A DNA stretch of 64,000 bases from Mucilaginibacter mallensis (GCF_900105165.1 NZ_LT629740.1:4836001-4900000), one strand, 5' to 3'; counted from the stretch's first letter, positions 18,937 through 27,452 are shown. Translations and numbers: made by a program. Notes: generated by a model not told the origin, from the sequence alone.

Positions 18937-20112
18937 TTACCTTACAAGTCTTATGCCAGTAAATTGCCAGCGCAGATGTGTTTGAAAGAAATTGCGATAT
19001 GTTGCACGGCTATGACCCGGCGATGTAACCTCCGATGCGCCACGCAGCACTTTTTGATTCACCATAAACTTACCATTGTACTCACCTATTGCCCCCGGCG
19101 CTTTGGCAAAACCCGGGTAAGGCAGGTATGAGCTCTCGGTCCACTCCCAGCTTTTACCCCAGCCAAATTGCGCTGATGCAGCTTCCCATTCAAATTCAGT
19201 TGCCAGGCGCATACCTTTCCATGCGGCAAAGGCATAAGCCTCAAAATAGCTGATATGGCAAACCGGTTGCTTCATTTCAACAGGCTCCAATCCGTTATAA
19301 GTATAGTTATACCACTCACCATGTATCAGATGCCAGTATAGCGGTGCTTCAACTTTGTTAGTATTCACCCAATCCCAGCCCTCAGCATGCCAGTGGCGAA
19401 AATCATGGTAGCCACCACTATTGATAAACTCCAGGTATTCGGCATTCGTAACCAGATCGGGGCTTATCTCATAGGCATTTAAGTAAACTTTATGGCGGTT
19501 CAGTTCATTATCAAAACAAAAGCCATCACCATTAAAACCTATCTCATAAATACCTTCATCCATCATAATAAAATCCTCGTCGGTTTTTTCAACTTTGGGC
19601 GAATGATACTCATGTGAATATGCCGGGAACAAAGGATTATGACCTAAAATGTATTTAATATCGGTATACAACAATTCCTGGTGCTGCTCCTCATGGTTAA
19701 AACCGAGTACCAGCAGTTCTTTAACTTCTTCGGATGGTTCTTCGCACAAAAACTTGTTCATGGCATCATCCACATACTCGCGGTAGCGCATAATATCAAT
19801 AACCGTTGGGCGACTTAAATTACCCCTGTCGGTACGGATAACGCGGTTGCCTACCGTTTCATAATAGCTGTTGAACACGTAGTTAAACTCCGCGTTATAT
19901 TCCTGGTAACCCATAAAATAGGGTTTCAGGATAAAAGTTTCAAAAAACCAGGTGGTATGGCCAATATGCCATTTAGGGGGACTAACATCCACCACAGGCT
20001 GCACCACGTAATCCTCCGTTTGCAACGGGGCACAGATCTTTTCGGTATGCTTACGCACCTTTATATATCGTTCAGCAAGAGTTAGTTGTTCGGTATATGT
20101 GGCTGTTTCCAT
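18937..20112 (-). CDS. egtB: Ergothioneine biosynthesis protein EgtB (sulfoxide synthase)
   Basis: 391 aa. Non-haem iron enzyme that joins hercynine to a thiol donor with O2. The N-terminal DinB-like domain carries the iron histidines: H52 (WHIGHTTWF) and H140/H144 in NHEEQHQE, matching the three-His facial triad of the family. The C-terminal FGE-sulfatase-like domain runs from about 175 and ends HLRWQFTGIRLVR. Two bp separate it from the transporter gene. No egtA, egtC or egtE homologue lies in the window, so the thiol donor and the C-S lyase are not identified. Confidence 0.92.
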   Translation of the reverse strand: METATYTEQLTLAERYIKVRKHTEKICAPLQTEDYVVQPVVDVSPPKWHIGHTTWFFETFILKPYFMGYQEYNAEFNYVFNSYYETVGNRVIRTDRGNLSRPTVIDIMRYREYVDDAMNKFLCEEPSEEVKELLVLGFNHEEQHQELLYTDIKYILGHNPLFPAYSHEYHSPKVEKTDEDFIMMDEGIYEIGFNGDGFCFDNELNRHKVYLNAYEISPDLVTNAEYLEFINSGGYHDFRHWHAEGWDWVNTNKVEAPLYWHLIHGEWYNYTYNGLEPVEMKQPVCHISYFEAYAFAAWKGMRLATEFEWEAASAQFGWGKSWEWTESSYLPYPGFAKAPGAIGEYNGKFMVNQKVLRGASEVTSPGHSRATYRNFFQTHLRWQFTGIRLVR

Positions 20113-20114
20113 GA

Positions 20115-21686
20115 TTATTTCCTTTCGAGATAATTTTTCAGATCTGTTATTGTCTTAACATTCAAATCCTTTGCTTGTTTTTGCCGCATCATTAAAGCAT
20201 AAGCATTGTTAAAACCTATGGGTTGCAACCATTTAATGTGGTAACGGCTTTCAAACTCTTGTTTGTCGTAATCGTAGGTCTTTTCCTTACTGGCTTCTAC
20301 TAAGTTAATTGTTTTTATTGGTGGCTGCAATATTACCAGCAAGCCAGTGCCTGTGTATTCGGGATAAAAATCTATTTGGTTATTGGTGAGCGCGTCAAAA
20401 CAAATTTTTGTACCGCCGAGGCCAGTTTTGGTTGATACATCATAATCGGTATAACCCTTTATCAGCATGCTGTACATATTTGCCAGGATATATTGTTCAC
20501 CAAAAATCTTTGACCCGATGCGAACAACACCATCCTTACCCCCTCTTTCCGGTTTCCATAAATTTTGCGAAACCAGAAAATCCTTTGCTACCCGCTCCGG
20601 GCTTTGGTGAAGATAGTCGGTTCGGTAATTTAATTCCGTCATCACTGTATCATTAATTTTGCCCGATAGTAGATTCAGTGTTTTTTCCAACTCCGGGAAC
20701 TGTTTTAATGACTCGTCCCTAACAATCGGCGCGGCATAATAGGGCGGAAATATCCCTTTATCATCCTTTAATACTACCAGGCCATAGGCCTTTAAACGGC
20801 CGTCAGTGGAGTAGCCGCTGATCACATCCAGTTGCTTTTCATACGCCGCCTTATACATTACGGCATCGCTGATGACGATGGTGTGGATCTTTAGCCCGTA
20901 TTTGCTTTTTAATCCGAGGTTACCATCCTGCCTGCCCATAAACTCCGGCGTAAAACCGGCGGTAAGCTTGCTGCCATAAGCCGATGGAATAAGGTAAAAG
21001 GATGCCAGTACGATCAATATAAGCGGCAATACTTTAGTAGCCGTATTTATTTTTTTTAGGTTGAGGTTTTGCACTCTCGACAGCAAAAAATCAAAAATGA
21101 TTGCTAACAAAGCTGCAGGTATAGCCCCTGCCAAAATCATATTGGTATTATTAAGCGATATCCCGCCGAAAATAAACTCCCCTAAGCCACCCGCGGCAAT
21201 GTATGACGCCAGTGTAGCCACGCCAACCGTTATCACCGTAGCAGTGCGGATTCCAGCTAATATCACGGGCATAGCCAACGGCAATTCAACCTTAAATAGT
21301 ATTTGCCATTGGCTCATACCCATAGCTGTGGCGGCTTCTTTAACGGCAGCATCAACGCCTGTAATACCGGTATAAGTATTACGGATGATAGGCAATAGCG
21401 CGTACAATAAAAGCGCTACAATGGCAGGTTTGGGGCCGATACCCAATAGCGGGATCATAAAGCCCAGCAAGGCAATGCTCGGTATGGTTTGCAATATGCC
21501 TGCAATCCCTAAAACCGAACCGGATAATTTCCTCTTCCGGGCGATGAGTATCCCCAAGGGCAAACCAACTAATATCGCCAAAAACAAGGAGATAAACGTT
21601 AACCCGATATGTTCCAACGTTTGGGTAAGCAGCTTATCGCTCTGCTCCTGCATAAACTGCCACAAAGTCTGTTGCTGATCATTCAT
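20115..21686 (-). CDS. egtU: ABC transporter permease fused to substrate-binding domain (EgtU/OpuC-like)
   Basis: 523 aa. Residues 1-235 form a BPD permease with several membrane helices and the coupling loop EAATAMGMSQWQILFKVELP. The rest is an OpuAC-type binding domain for quaternary amines such as betaines. Its halves are in reverse order: the part normally at the C-terminus (GRQDGNLGLKSKYGL, STDGRLKAYGLVVL, FPPYYAAPIV) lies at 245-378, and the part normally at the N-terminus (VVRIGSKIFGEQYILANMY, FYPEYTGTGLLVIL) at 387-523. The egtBD neighbours suggest that the cargo is ergothioneine; choline or betaine remains possible. Overlaps the ATPase gene by 8 bp. Confidence 0.82.
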   Translation of the reverse strand: MNDQQQTLWQFMQEQSDKLLTQTLEHIGLTFISLFLAILVGLPLGILIARKRKLSGSVLGIAGILQTIPSIALLGFMIPLLGIGPKPAIVALLLYALLPIIRNTYTGITGVDAAVKEAATAMGMSQWQILFKVELPLAMPVILAGIRTATVITVGVATLASYIAAGGLGEFIFGGISLNNTNMILAGAIPAALLAIIFDFLLSRVQNLNLKKINTATKVLPLILIVLASFYLIPSAYGSKLTAGFTPEFMGRQDGNLGLKSKYGLKIHTIVISDAVMYKAAYEKQLDVISGYSTDGRLKAYGLVVLKDDKGIFPPYYAAPIVRDESLKQFPELEKTLNLLSGKINDTVMTELNYRTDYLHQSPERVAKDFLVSQNLWKPERGGKDGVVRIGSKIFGEQYILANMYSMLIKGYTDYDVSTKTGLGGTKICFDALTNNQIDFYPEYTGTGLLVILQPPIKTINLVEASKEKTYDYDKQEFESRYHIKWLQPIGFNNAYALMMRQKQAKDLNVKTITDLKNYLERK

Positions 21687-22635
21687 GCCGCTGCTCCTTT
21701 TTATATTGATAGAATGTCGACATTAATTCCTCAAACCTTAATTCGCCAACCTTTTTATGTTGATGATCGAAAATGAAGATACTTTCGCCTTCCGTAAATT
21801 TCAATTGCTCCAAAAACCACCACAAACTTGCATCAGAAGGCAAAGCCTTACCATGCAATTCAAAAGTTCCCCCTTCAGGGGGCGGGGGGGGCTTGATCGC
21901 CTTGAATTCCAATTCCAATCTTTGTTCGTTCAGGAAATCTCTTACAAAATTATTTTTGGGTTTGAACAGCAGTTCTGTGGGAACGCCCGTTTGTACTATC
22001 TTTCCTGCATCCATAAGGCAGATCCTGTCGCCCAGTTCAAAGGCCTCTTGTACATCATGGGTAACCATGATGATGGTTTTTCTTTTCAGTTCATCCAACG
22101 CCTTAAATTCTGCATGGATCTTTGCCTTGGTCACGTTATCCAGCGCGCCGAAAGGTTCATCCATCAACAACACCGGCGGGTTGGCCACTAAAGCCCTGGC
22201 CAGCCCTACCCTTTGCTGCTGGCCACCGCTTAGTTCATTTGGGTAAACATTTAAATAATCATTAGATAGATGCAGCTTTTCCAGCAATTCGCTAACGCGG
22301 TGTTGTATTTTTTTCACATCCCACTTTAATAATTGCGGCACAATAGCGATGTTCTCCCCCACCGTATAATGCGGAAACAGGCCGTTATTTTGCAGCACAT
22401 AGCCTATGCCCCGCCTTAAAACTTCAGGTTGCTGGTCAAGAATATTTTTATTGTTGATGAATATCTTGCCGTGCGTAGGCTCTATCAGCCGGTTAATCAT
22501 CTTCAGGGTAGTGGTTTTACCGCAACCACTGGTACCTAAAAGCACGAGCGTTTCATGCTCAGCCACCTCGAAAGAAATATCATCCACCGCCTTTACCTTG
22601 CCGAAGTGTTTGCTTAGATGTTCAACCTTTATCAT
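21679..22635 (-). CDS. egtV: ABC transporter ATP-binding protein (EgtV/OpuCA-like)
   Basis: 318 aa. Energises the adjacent permease. Walker A LLGTSGCGKTTTLKMI (33-48), signature ELSGGQQQRVGLARA and Walker B VLLMDEPFGALD are all present. At about 247-258 an unusual AIKPPPPPEGGTFE stretch is encoded by a G/C-run palindrome (ccccc ttca ggggg near 21870) that looks like an intergenic repeat caught in frame. The tail ends in a short regulatory-like segment. Nine bp after the oxidoreductase gene. Confidence 0.85.
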   Translation of the reverse strand: MIKVEHLSKHFGKVKAVDDISFEVAEHETLVLLGTSGCGKTTTLKMINRLIEPTHGKIFINNKNILDQQPEVLRRGIGYVLQNNGLFPHYTVGENIAIVPQLLKWDVKKIQHRVSELLEKLHLSNDYLNVYPNELSGGQQQRVGLARALVANPPVLLMDEPFGALDNVTKAKIHAEFKALDELKRKTIIMVTHDVQEAFELGDRICLMDAGKIVQTGVPTELLFKPKNNFVRDFLNEQRLELEFKAIKPPPPPEGGTFELHGKALPSDASLWWFLEQLKFTEGESIFIFDHQHKKVGELRFEELMSTFYQYKKEQRHE

Positions 22636-22644
22636 ACAGAGCGC

Positions 22645-24030
22645 CTAGGGTTCAAGTGGCATAAACAGGTTATTCAGCGATTCGGAATACGTAGGGTGTG
22701 CAAATACGCAATACCGGATACGATCGTAAGTAATCCCACCTTCCATAGCCATCTGCAATACCGTCATGATCTCGCCACCCTGGCTGCCTAAAACAGCCGC
22801 GCCTAATATCTTTTTGGTATCCGCATCAACCACGGCCTTCATAAATCCACGGGTATCACCATTTTCTATCGCCCGGGCTACGTGCGCCATAGGCAATTTA
22901 GCAATTTTAACGTTCAGTTTCTGCTTTTTAGCTTCCTCCTCGCTGATGCCCACACGCCCCAGTTCCGGATCGGTAAACATACAATAAGGCACCGGGCGAT
23001 CTTTAGTGGTGAGCTTCGCATTCTCGATCAGGTTGCGGTAAACAATGGTATAATCGTTATATGCAATATGCGTAAACGCCGGGCCGCCCTTAACATCGCC
23101 CAAAGCATAAATACCCTTTACATTGGTTTCCAGCTTATCATTAACTTTTATATAGCCTTTTTCATCAACCTTAACACCGGTTTTATCCAAATCTAAAGCA
23201 GCCGACTGCGGTACACGGCCAATGGCCAGCAACACATGCGTGCAGGTTATGGTATCCTCCTTGCCTGCAATTGTAACGGTAGCTTTTATATTCCCTTTTT
23301 TAGTTTTGCGGAAAGCGGTAGTTTGCGCATCGGTATGAATAGTGATTCCTTCATATAACATTATTTTATGCATGGCTTCGGCAATATCCGCGTCCTCCCT
23401 GCTTAATATGCGTTGTGCCTTCTCCAGCATAGTTACCTTGCTGCCAAATCGCCCAAACATCTGCCCAAACTCCATCCCGATATAATTACTACCTACGATC
23501 AGTAAATGATCGGGCACTTTATCCAGATCGAGTATGGTAGTTGAAGTAAGATATTCGATATCCTTCAATCCTTCAATCTCCGGGATCAATGTTTTTGCAC
23601 CTGTATCGATAAAGATCCAGTCGGCTTTTACCACCTGTGTATTGCCGGAGTTAAGCTTAACTGATAACGTTTTCTCAGCAGTAAAAGTGGCTTCGCCAAA
23701 AATAAGATCCAGATTTTTGGTTTTTTCGATAGCATGCTGGCCGCCCATGCGCGAGCGCATTACGATCTCATCTTTGCGCTTTTTTACCTGGCGCATATCA
23801 ATCTTATACCCCTTAACCTTTACCCCCAGCGGACCGCTATGCGCTGCCATATAAGCTGCCTTAGCCGATGCCACCCAGGTTTTGGTTGGCGTACAGCCAT
23901 CATTAACACAGGTTCCACCGATGAAACGCTTTTCAATAATAGCAGTTTTTTTACCGGCCTGAGCCAACTTTTTCGCCAATGGCACACCTGCCTGACCAGC
24001 GCCAATAACTATAGCATCGTATTGTTTCAT
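22645..24030 (-). CDS. Pyridine nucleotide-disulfide oxidoreductase, class I (MerA/glutathione-reductase-like)
   Basis: 461 aa flavoprotein. FAD site GAGQAG (10-15), redox disulfide C41/C46 in GGTCVNDGCTPTK, NAD(P)H site GSNYIGMEFG near 181, and the C-terminal active-site base motif FAHPTYSESL. It lacks the metal-binding N-terminal domain and the C-terminal Cys pair of true mercuric reductases, so mercury reduction is unlikely. Its place between a DUF427 gene and the ergothioneine genes suggests reduction of a thiol or disulfide linked to that pathway (inference). Confidence 0.88.
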   Translation of the reverse strand: MKQYDAIVIGAGQAGVPLAKKLAQAGKKTAIIEKRFIGGTCVNDGCTPTKTWVASAKAAYMAAHSGPLGVKVKGYKIDMRQVKKRKDEIVMRSRMGGQHAIEKTKNLDLIFGEATFTAEKTLSVKLNSGNTQVVKADWIFIDTGAKTLIPEIEGLKDIEYLTSTTILDLDKVPDHLLIVGSNYIGMEFGQMFGRFGSKVTMLEKAQRILSREDADIAEAMHKIMLYEGITIHTDAQTTAFRKTKKGNIKATVTIAGKEDTITCTHVLLAIGRVPQSAALDLDKTGVKVDEKGYIKVNDKLETNVKGIYALGDVKGGPAFTHIAYNDYTIVYRNLIENAKLTTKDRPVPYCMFTDPELGRVGISEEEAKKQKLNVKIAKLPMAHVARAIENGDTRGFMKAVVDADTKKILGAAVLGSQGGEIMTVLQMAMEGGITYDRIRYCVFAHPTYSESLNNLFMPLEP

Positions 24031-24033
24031 GCT

Positions 24034-24315
24034 TTAATCCGTTATTTTAACACCTTTCCAAAACGCTACATGATCTTTAATTTCAGCAGCTGCAGGCTTT
24101 GGATCGGGATAATACCAGGCAGCATCATTATTTTGTTTACCATCCACATCAAGAGAGTAGTATGATGCCAGTCCTTTCCACGGGCAAGTACTGTGTGTAT
24201 CAGATGGTTTCAGAAAATCCTGATTTACGCTTTCCTTCGGGAAGTAATGATTATTTTCAACAACAACAGTATCATTGCTTTCGGCAATAACCTGGTTATT
24301 CCATAGTGCTTTCAT
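24034..24315 (-). CDS. DUF427 domain protein
   Basis: 93 aa from ATG 24315 (MKALWNNQVIAESNDTVVVE ... NHYFPKESVN ... STCPWKGLASYYSL), a textbook DUF427 protein; the longer frame back to 24486 runs into AT-rich promoter DNA. Biochemical role unknown. First gene of the operon, three bp ahead of the oxidoreductase. A TATATTTA box on the minus strand (24336-24343) is one base from the TAnnTTTG consensus and could drive the whole unit. Confidence 0.88.
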   Translation of the reverse strand: MKALWNNQVIAESNDTVVVENNHYFPKESVNQDFLKPSDTHSTCPWKGLASYYSLDVDGKQNNDAAWYYPDPKPAAAEIKDHVAFWKGVKITD

Positions 24316-24469
24316 CGTATAGGGTTTATTGTGTATAAATATAACGGTATAATTAATACAACTACAATGCAACAAACGTGTTTTTGTTTGGCAATTGTAA
24401 TTTTGGACATGCTCAAAAAAAACAATTAAAAAAAATTTAAATAATATTTTAATTTTCTCTTTAAACGTA

Positions 24470-24477
24470 TATCTTTG
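24470..24477 (+). promoter_or_regulatory. Bacteroidetes -7 promoter box of the tRNA-Glu gene
   Basis: TATCTTTG matches TAnnTTTG exactly and ends 57 bp before the mature tRNA. The upstream stretch is AT-rich; no clear -33 TTTG is visible. Confidence 0.6.
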
Positions 24478-24534
24478 CATTCCCAAAATAAGGGAAGCGG
24501 TTGGTTGAAAGGCCGAAGTTTAATAACAAAAAAA

Positions 24535-24606
24535 GGCCCGTTCGTCTAGGGGTTAGGACGTTAGATTTTCATTCTAGAAACAGGGGTTCGATTCCCCTAC
24601 GGGCTA
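24535..24606 (+). tRNA. tRNA-Glu (anticodon UUC)
   Basis: 72 nt cloverleaf: acceptor ggcccgt/acgggct, D arm gtctaggggttaggac, anticodon stem ttaga/tctag with loop ttttcat (anticodon TTC at 24568-24570), T arm aggggttcgattcccct, discriminator A. CCA is not encoded. Its 3' end is an integration site (see the island). Confidence 0.95.
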
Positions 24607-24607
24607 C
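24592..24607 (+). other. attL: tRNA 3' end at island boundary
   Basis: The 16 bp ttcccctacgggctac in the tRNA T-arm and acceptor stem recurs exactly at 31938-31953. With the integrase gene 250 bp downstream, this marks the left attachment site. Confidence 0.8.
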
Positions 24608-24630
24608 GGAAAACAATACCAAAAGATGCT

Positions 24631-24666
24631 AAAACCCTGCAAATCAAACATTTGCAGGGTTTTTTG
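24631..24666 (+). terminator. Rho-independent terminator downstream of tRNA-Glu
   Basis: 14 bp perfect arms (24631-24644 aaaaccctgcaaat; 24650-24663) with a 5 nt loop and T-run. It belongs to the island side and ends tRNA transcription. Confidence 0.9.
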
Positions 24667-24716
24667 TTGGCATCAAAACACCATATTATGCACCAAAACG
24701 CAACAAAAATGAGCGT

Positions 24717-24759
24717 AATTCGGTGCGTACTTAAATGGAAAAGCACTACGCACCGAATT
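24717..24759. repeat. Inverted repeat between att site and integrase
   Basis: 13 bp perfect arms aattcggtgcgta (24717-24729; 24747-24759). The position suggests an integrase or excisionase arm-site, or an operator for the integrase gene. Confidence 0.5.
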
Positions 24760-24856
24760 GCCGTTAATTAATTGATTATCAACCTGTTCAGCGAGTGAAC
24801 ATCTTGATAAAAGCAGATTACAAACTTACTTTTGTTTCACTTTTAAGCTTGTAATT

Positions 24857-26074
24857 ATGAAAAGTAATTTCCATCTGCTTTTTTACATCAGAAAGCAAAA
24901 AAACTACAAAGGCGGTGCAATGCCTATCTACATGCGTATTACAGTTAACGGCAAACGTGCGGATATGTCTGCCGGGCGTGAATGCGAACCCGTCAAATGG
25001 AACAGCCAGGCAGGGCGTGCCATTGGTACAAAAGAAGAAATCAAGTCCCTTAACAATTATCTGGATAGCCTGCAAAGTAAAGTAAGGGACGCGCACCAGG
25101 TGTTGATTGATGCAAACCAAACCATAACAACCGAAAGTTTGCTGAACCAATTTACAGGTAAAACTCAAAAGAGCCGTTACCTTATGCAACTGTTTACCGA
25201 GCATAATGCAAAAGTAAAAGCATTGATCGGCAATGGATTTGAGGCAAATACATTAAAGGGGTACAATACTTCTGAAAAACACCTTACAGGTTATTTGCAA
25301 AATGAATATGGTAAAACCGATATTGAAATTAGCCAATTGAACCATGCTTTTATCACGGGCTTTGAATTTTACCTTAAAGCAGAGTGTAAAATTAGCGGAG
25401 TATCGGCAGCCAAATACATTAAGCACCTGAAAAAAATTGTTAATCACTGCATTGCCAATAATTGGCTTAAGCAGAACCCATTTATCAATTTCAAATCTTC
25501 TGCAAAAGCAAAAGAACGTACTTATTTAACACAACAGGAACTGGACGCTATCACAAATAAAAAATTTGTTGTTGAACGTTTAGTACAGGTGCGGGATGTT
25601 TTTGTCTTTTGTTGTTATACCGGATTATCTTATGCCGATGTTAAAAAACTAAGGAGAAACGAGATAGGTATTGGTATGGACGGTGATAAGTGGATATTCA
25701 CAAGCAGGCAAAAAACAGATACATCTTCAAGAATACCACTTTTACCCGTAGCGTTAACGATATTAAACCGCTATCAGGATCACCCGCAATGTGAAAATAA
25801 GGGCTTGTTATTGCCAGTATTAAGCAATCAAAAAATGAACGCCTACTTAAAAGAAATAGCAGACTTATCCGATGTAGTGAAGCATTTAACATTTCATTTG
25901 GCAAGACATACTTTCGCAACAACAGTTACTTTATCCAATAATGTACCGATTGAAACGGTCAGTAAAATGTTAGGCCATACCAATATTAAGACAACACAGC
26001 ACTATGCTAAAATATTGGATTTAAAGGTTAGCCATGATATGGCCGCTCTTAAACAGCACTATGCAGGAATTTAA
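24857..26074 (+). CDS. Tyrosine-type site-specific integrase
   Basis: 405 aa. Arm-binding domain (about 1-90), SAM-like core-binding domain (about 105-205) and catalytic domain. Catalytic residues: HLARH box (TFHLARHTFATTV), LGH (MLGHTNIKTTQHYAK) with the nucleophile Tyr. The usual first Arg is replaced by Ser in CCYTGLSYADVKKL, as in the IntDOT group of Bacteroidetes recombinases. It lies 250 bp from tRNA-Glu and is the likely driver of island integration. Confidence 0.95.
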   Translation: MKSNFHLLFYIRKQKNYKGGAMPIYMRITVNGKRADMSAGRECEPVKWNSQAGRAIGTKEEIKSLNNYLDSLQSKVRDAHQVLIDANQTITTESLLNQFTGKTQKSRYLMQLFTEHNAKVKALIGNGFEANTLKGYNTSEKHLTGYLQNEYGKTDIEISQLNHAFITGFEFYLKAECKISGVSAAKYIKHLKKIVNHCIANNWLKQNPFINFKSSAKAKERTYLTQQELDAITNKKFVVERLVQVRDVFVFCCYTGLSYADVKKLRRNEIGIGMDGDKWIFTSRQKTDTSSRIPLLPVALTILNRYQDHPQCENKGLLLPVLSNQKMNAYLKEIADLSDVVKHLTFHLARHTFATTVTLSNNVPIETVSKMLGHTNIKTTQHYAKILDLKVSHDMAALKQHYAGI

Positions 26075-26081
26075 TTTTAAC

Positions 26082-26112
26082 TCTCTAAGGTCACATTTTG
26101 TGACCTTAGAGA
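26082..26112. promoter_or_regulatory. Perfect 14 bp palindrome upstream of the ORF6N gene
   Basis: Arms tctctaaggtcaca (26082-26095) and 26099-26112 with a 3 nt centre. No T-run follows, so it is an operator candidate as much as a terminator. The word taaggtcacaaaat from it recurs inside the ORF6N gene at 26343-26356. Confidence 0.5.
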
Positions 26113-26143
26113 TTACACCTTACATCTTAAAATAACCAAAATC

Positions 26144-26674
26144 ATGGAAAACCAATTGATACCTGATGAAATCATCATGAACAAAATATATTATATAAGA
26201 GGACAAAAAGTAATGCTTGATAAAGACCTGGCAGAGTTATATGGTACTGAAACCAAAAAATTAAAGCAGCAGGTAAATAGAAATCTAAATAGGTTTCCAA
26301 AACATTATATGTTTGAACTAACGAAAGAGGAAAACGAAATCTTAAGGTCACAAAATCTAAATTCGGGAAAAGGGGAACACTCCAAATATTTACCGTTTGT
26401 GTTTAGTGAGCATGGCATCCTAATGTTATCTAATGTACTTAAAAGCGAAAGCGCAGTGCGGGTAAGCATTAGGATTATAGACGTATTTGTCAAATTGAGG
26501 GAGGTCTATGCCGAACAAACCGAGGTTTGGTTAGCTATTGAAAAGATAAAAAGCAAGCTTGATAATCAAGATAAAAATATGGAAATCGTATTCCGCTATC
26601 TTGACGAACTAATCGACAAAAAGCATCAGCCACAACAGCGTAAAAGGATTGGTTACAAGCCTGATGATGTATAA
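26144..26674 (+). CDS. ORF6N domain protein
   Basis: 176 aa. The N-terminal MNKIYYIRGQKVMLDKDLAELYGTETK and RFPKHYMFELTKEE motif is the ORF6N DNA-binding domain, common in phage antirepressor-like proteins. The C-terminal third is helical (AIEKIKSKLDNQDKN), with a basic end. Likely a regulator of the island. 69 bp after the integrase, same strand, with the palindrome between. The start at 26144 is kept; Met at 26177 begins the domain proper. Confidence 0.85.
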   Translation: MENQLIPDEIIMNKIYYIRGQKVMLDKDLAELYGTETKKLKQQVNRNLNRFPKHYMFELTKEENEILRSQNLNSGKGEHSKYLPFVFSEHGILMLSNVLKSESAVRVSIRIIDVFVKLREVYAEQTEVWLAIEKIKSKLDNQDKNMEIVFRYLDELIDKKHQPQQRKRIGYKPDDV

Positions 26675-26735
26675 ATTGGGAGTAGAAATAAACAAAATTA
26701 ATTCTCTAAATCACGATTTTCGTAACGGCTGGAGT

Positions 26736-27338
26736 TCAATACCAGCTATTAAATTTTCTTCGTGCGAGTGATTTGGCCCAATTAGGGCGGGCTTCCAGAA
26801 TCTCGTTTTTGACCTCTTGCGAAGGCTCAGTTAGGGGTAGGCCCAAGCTTTCTGGCTTAAGATTATCCTTTAGTAAATGATGCATAGCGACAGGCATCAT
26901 CAGGCCCTCAGCCGACATTTGTCCCATCGACGACAACTGGTAAAGAAGACCTTTGTTCAACATTCCTGCCACTACCGGGTTATCAATCGGCATATCTAAT
27001 GATTGTTGTGCATTAATGAAGAATTCTCTCAATACCGCCAATTCTTGAAAATCCATTTTCTCAATAGCTTTGATGATGTAGGTCGCTTGTTTGCGTTTCC
27101 TAAAAAAAACATTAATTTTTTCTTGTGCCCAATTTAGTACGGCAACTAATAAAAACGCGGCTGACGCTAAAAATGCAAAGCCGAAATACTTTCCATAGTC
27201 TTTTTTAAAATCTACTATCTGAAGCTTTAATAAAAAGGCAGGCGGTAAAAACAGCAGGCAAACTGATACTATCAAAACCAAGAAAGCTGTTTTAGCAGTA
27301 ATTTTATTAAGGTCTAATAAATCAGATAGAAATTTCAT
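26736..27338 (-). CDS. SieB-type superinfection exclusion protein
   Basis: 200 aa. Two membrane helices near 15-37 (TAFLVLIVSVCLLFLPPAF) and 51-70 (FGFAFLASAAFLLVAVLNW), preceded by FLSDLLDLNKITAK, then a cytoplasmic helical domain with KMDFQELAVLREFFI. This layout and spacing is that of the SieB family, inner-membrane proteins that abort infection by other phages. Divergent from the next gene by 114 bp. Assigned from pattern only. Confidence 0.7.
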   Translation of the reverse strand: MKFLSDLLDLNKITAKTAFLVLIVSVCLLFLPPAFLLKLQIVDFKKDYGKYFGFAFLASAAFLLVAVLNWAQEKINVFFRKRKQATYIIKAIEKMDFQELAVLREFFINAQQSLDMPIDNPVVAGMLNKGLLYQLSSMGQMSAEGLMMPVAMHHLLKDNLKPESLGLPLTEPSQEVKNEILEARPNWAKSLARRKFNSWY

Positions 27339-27452
27339 AAACTTTTTGTTAATCTATAAAAATACATTAAATACGGTAATGCATTCAGAACTTTTTTCCT
27401 TTGCCTACTGCTTAATGTTTTCTAATAAAAATTGCATTATTTTGTCTGATAA

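Noticed and set aside
22645..24030. Mercuric reductase
   Set aside because: No heavy-metal-binding N-terminal domain, no C-terminal Cys pair and no mer genes around it.
24034..24486. 150-codon form of the DUF427 gene
   Set aside because: The added N-terminus reads through AT-rich promoter DNA and overlaps the region of the tRNA -7 box on the other strand.
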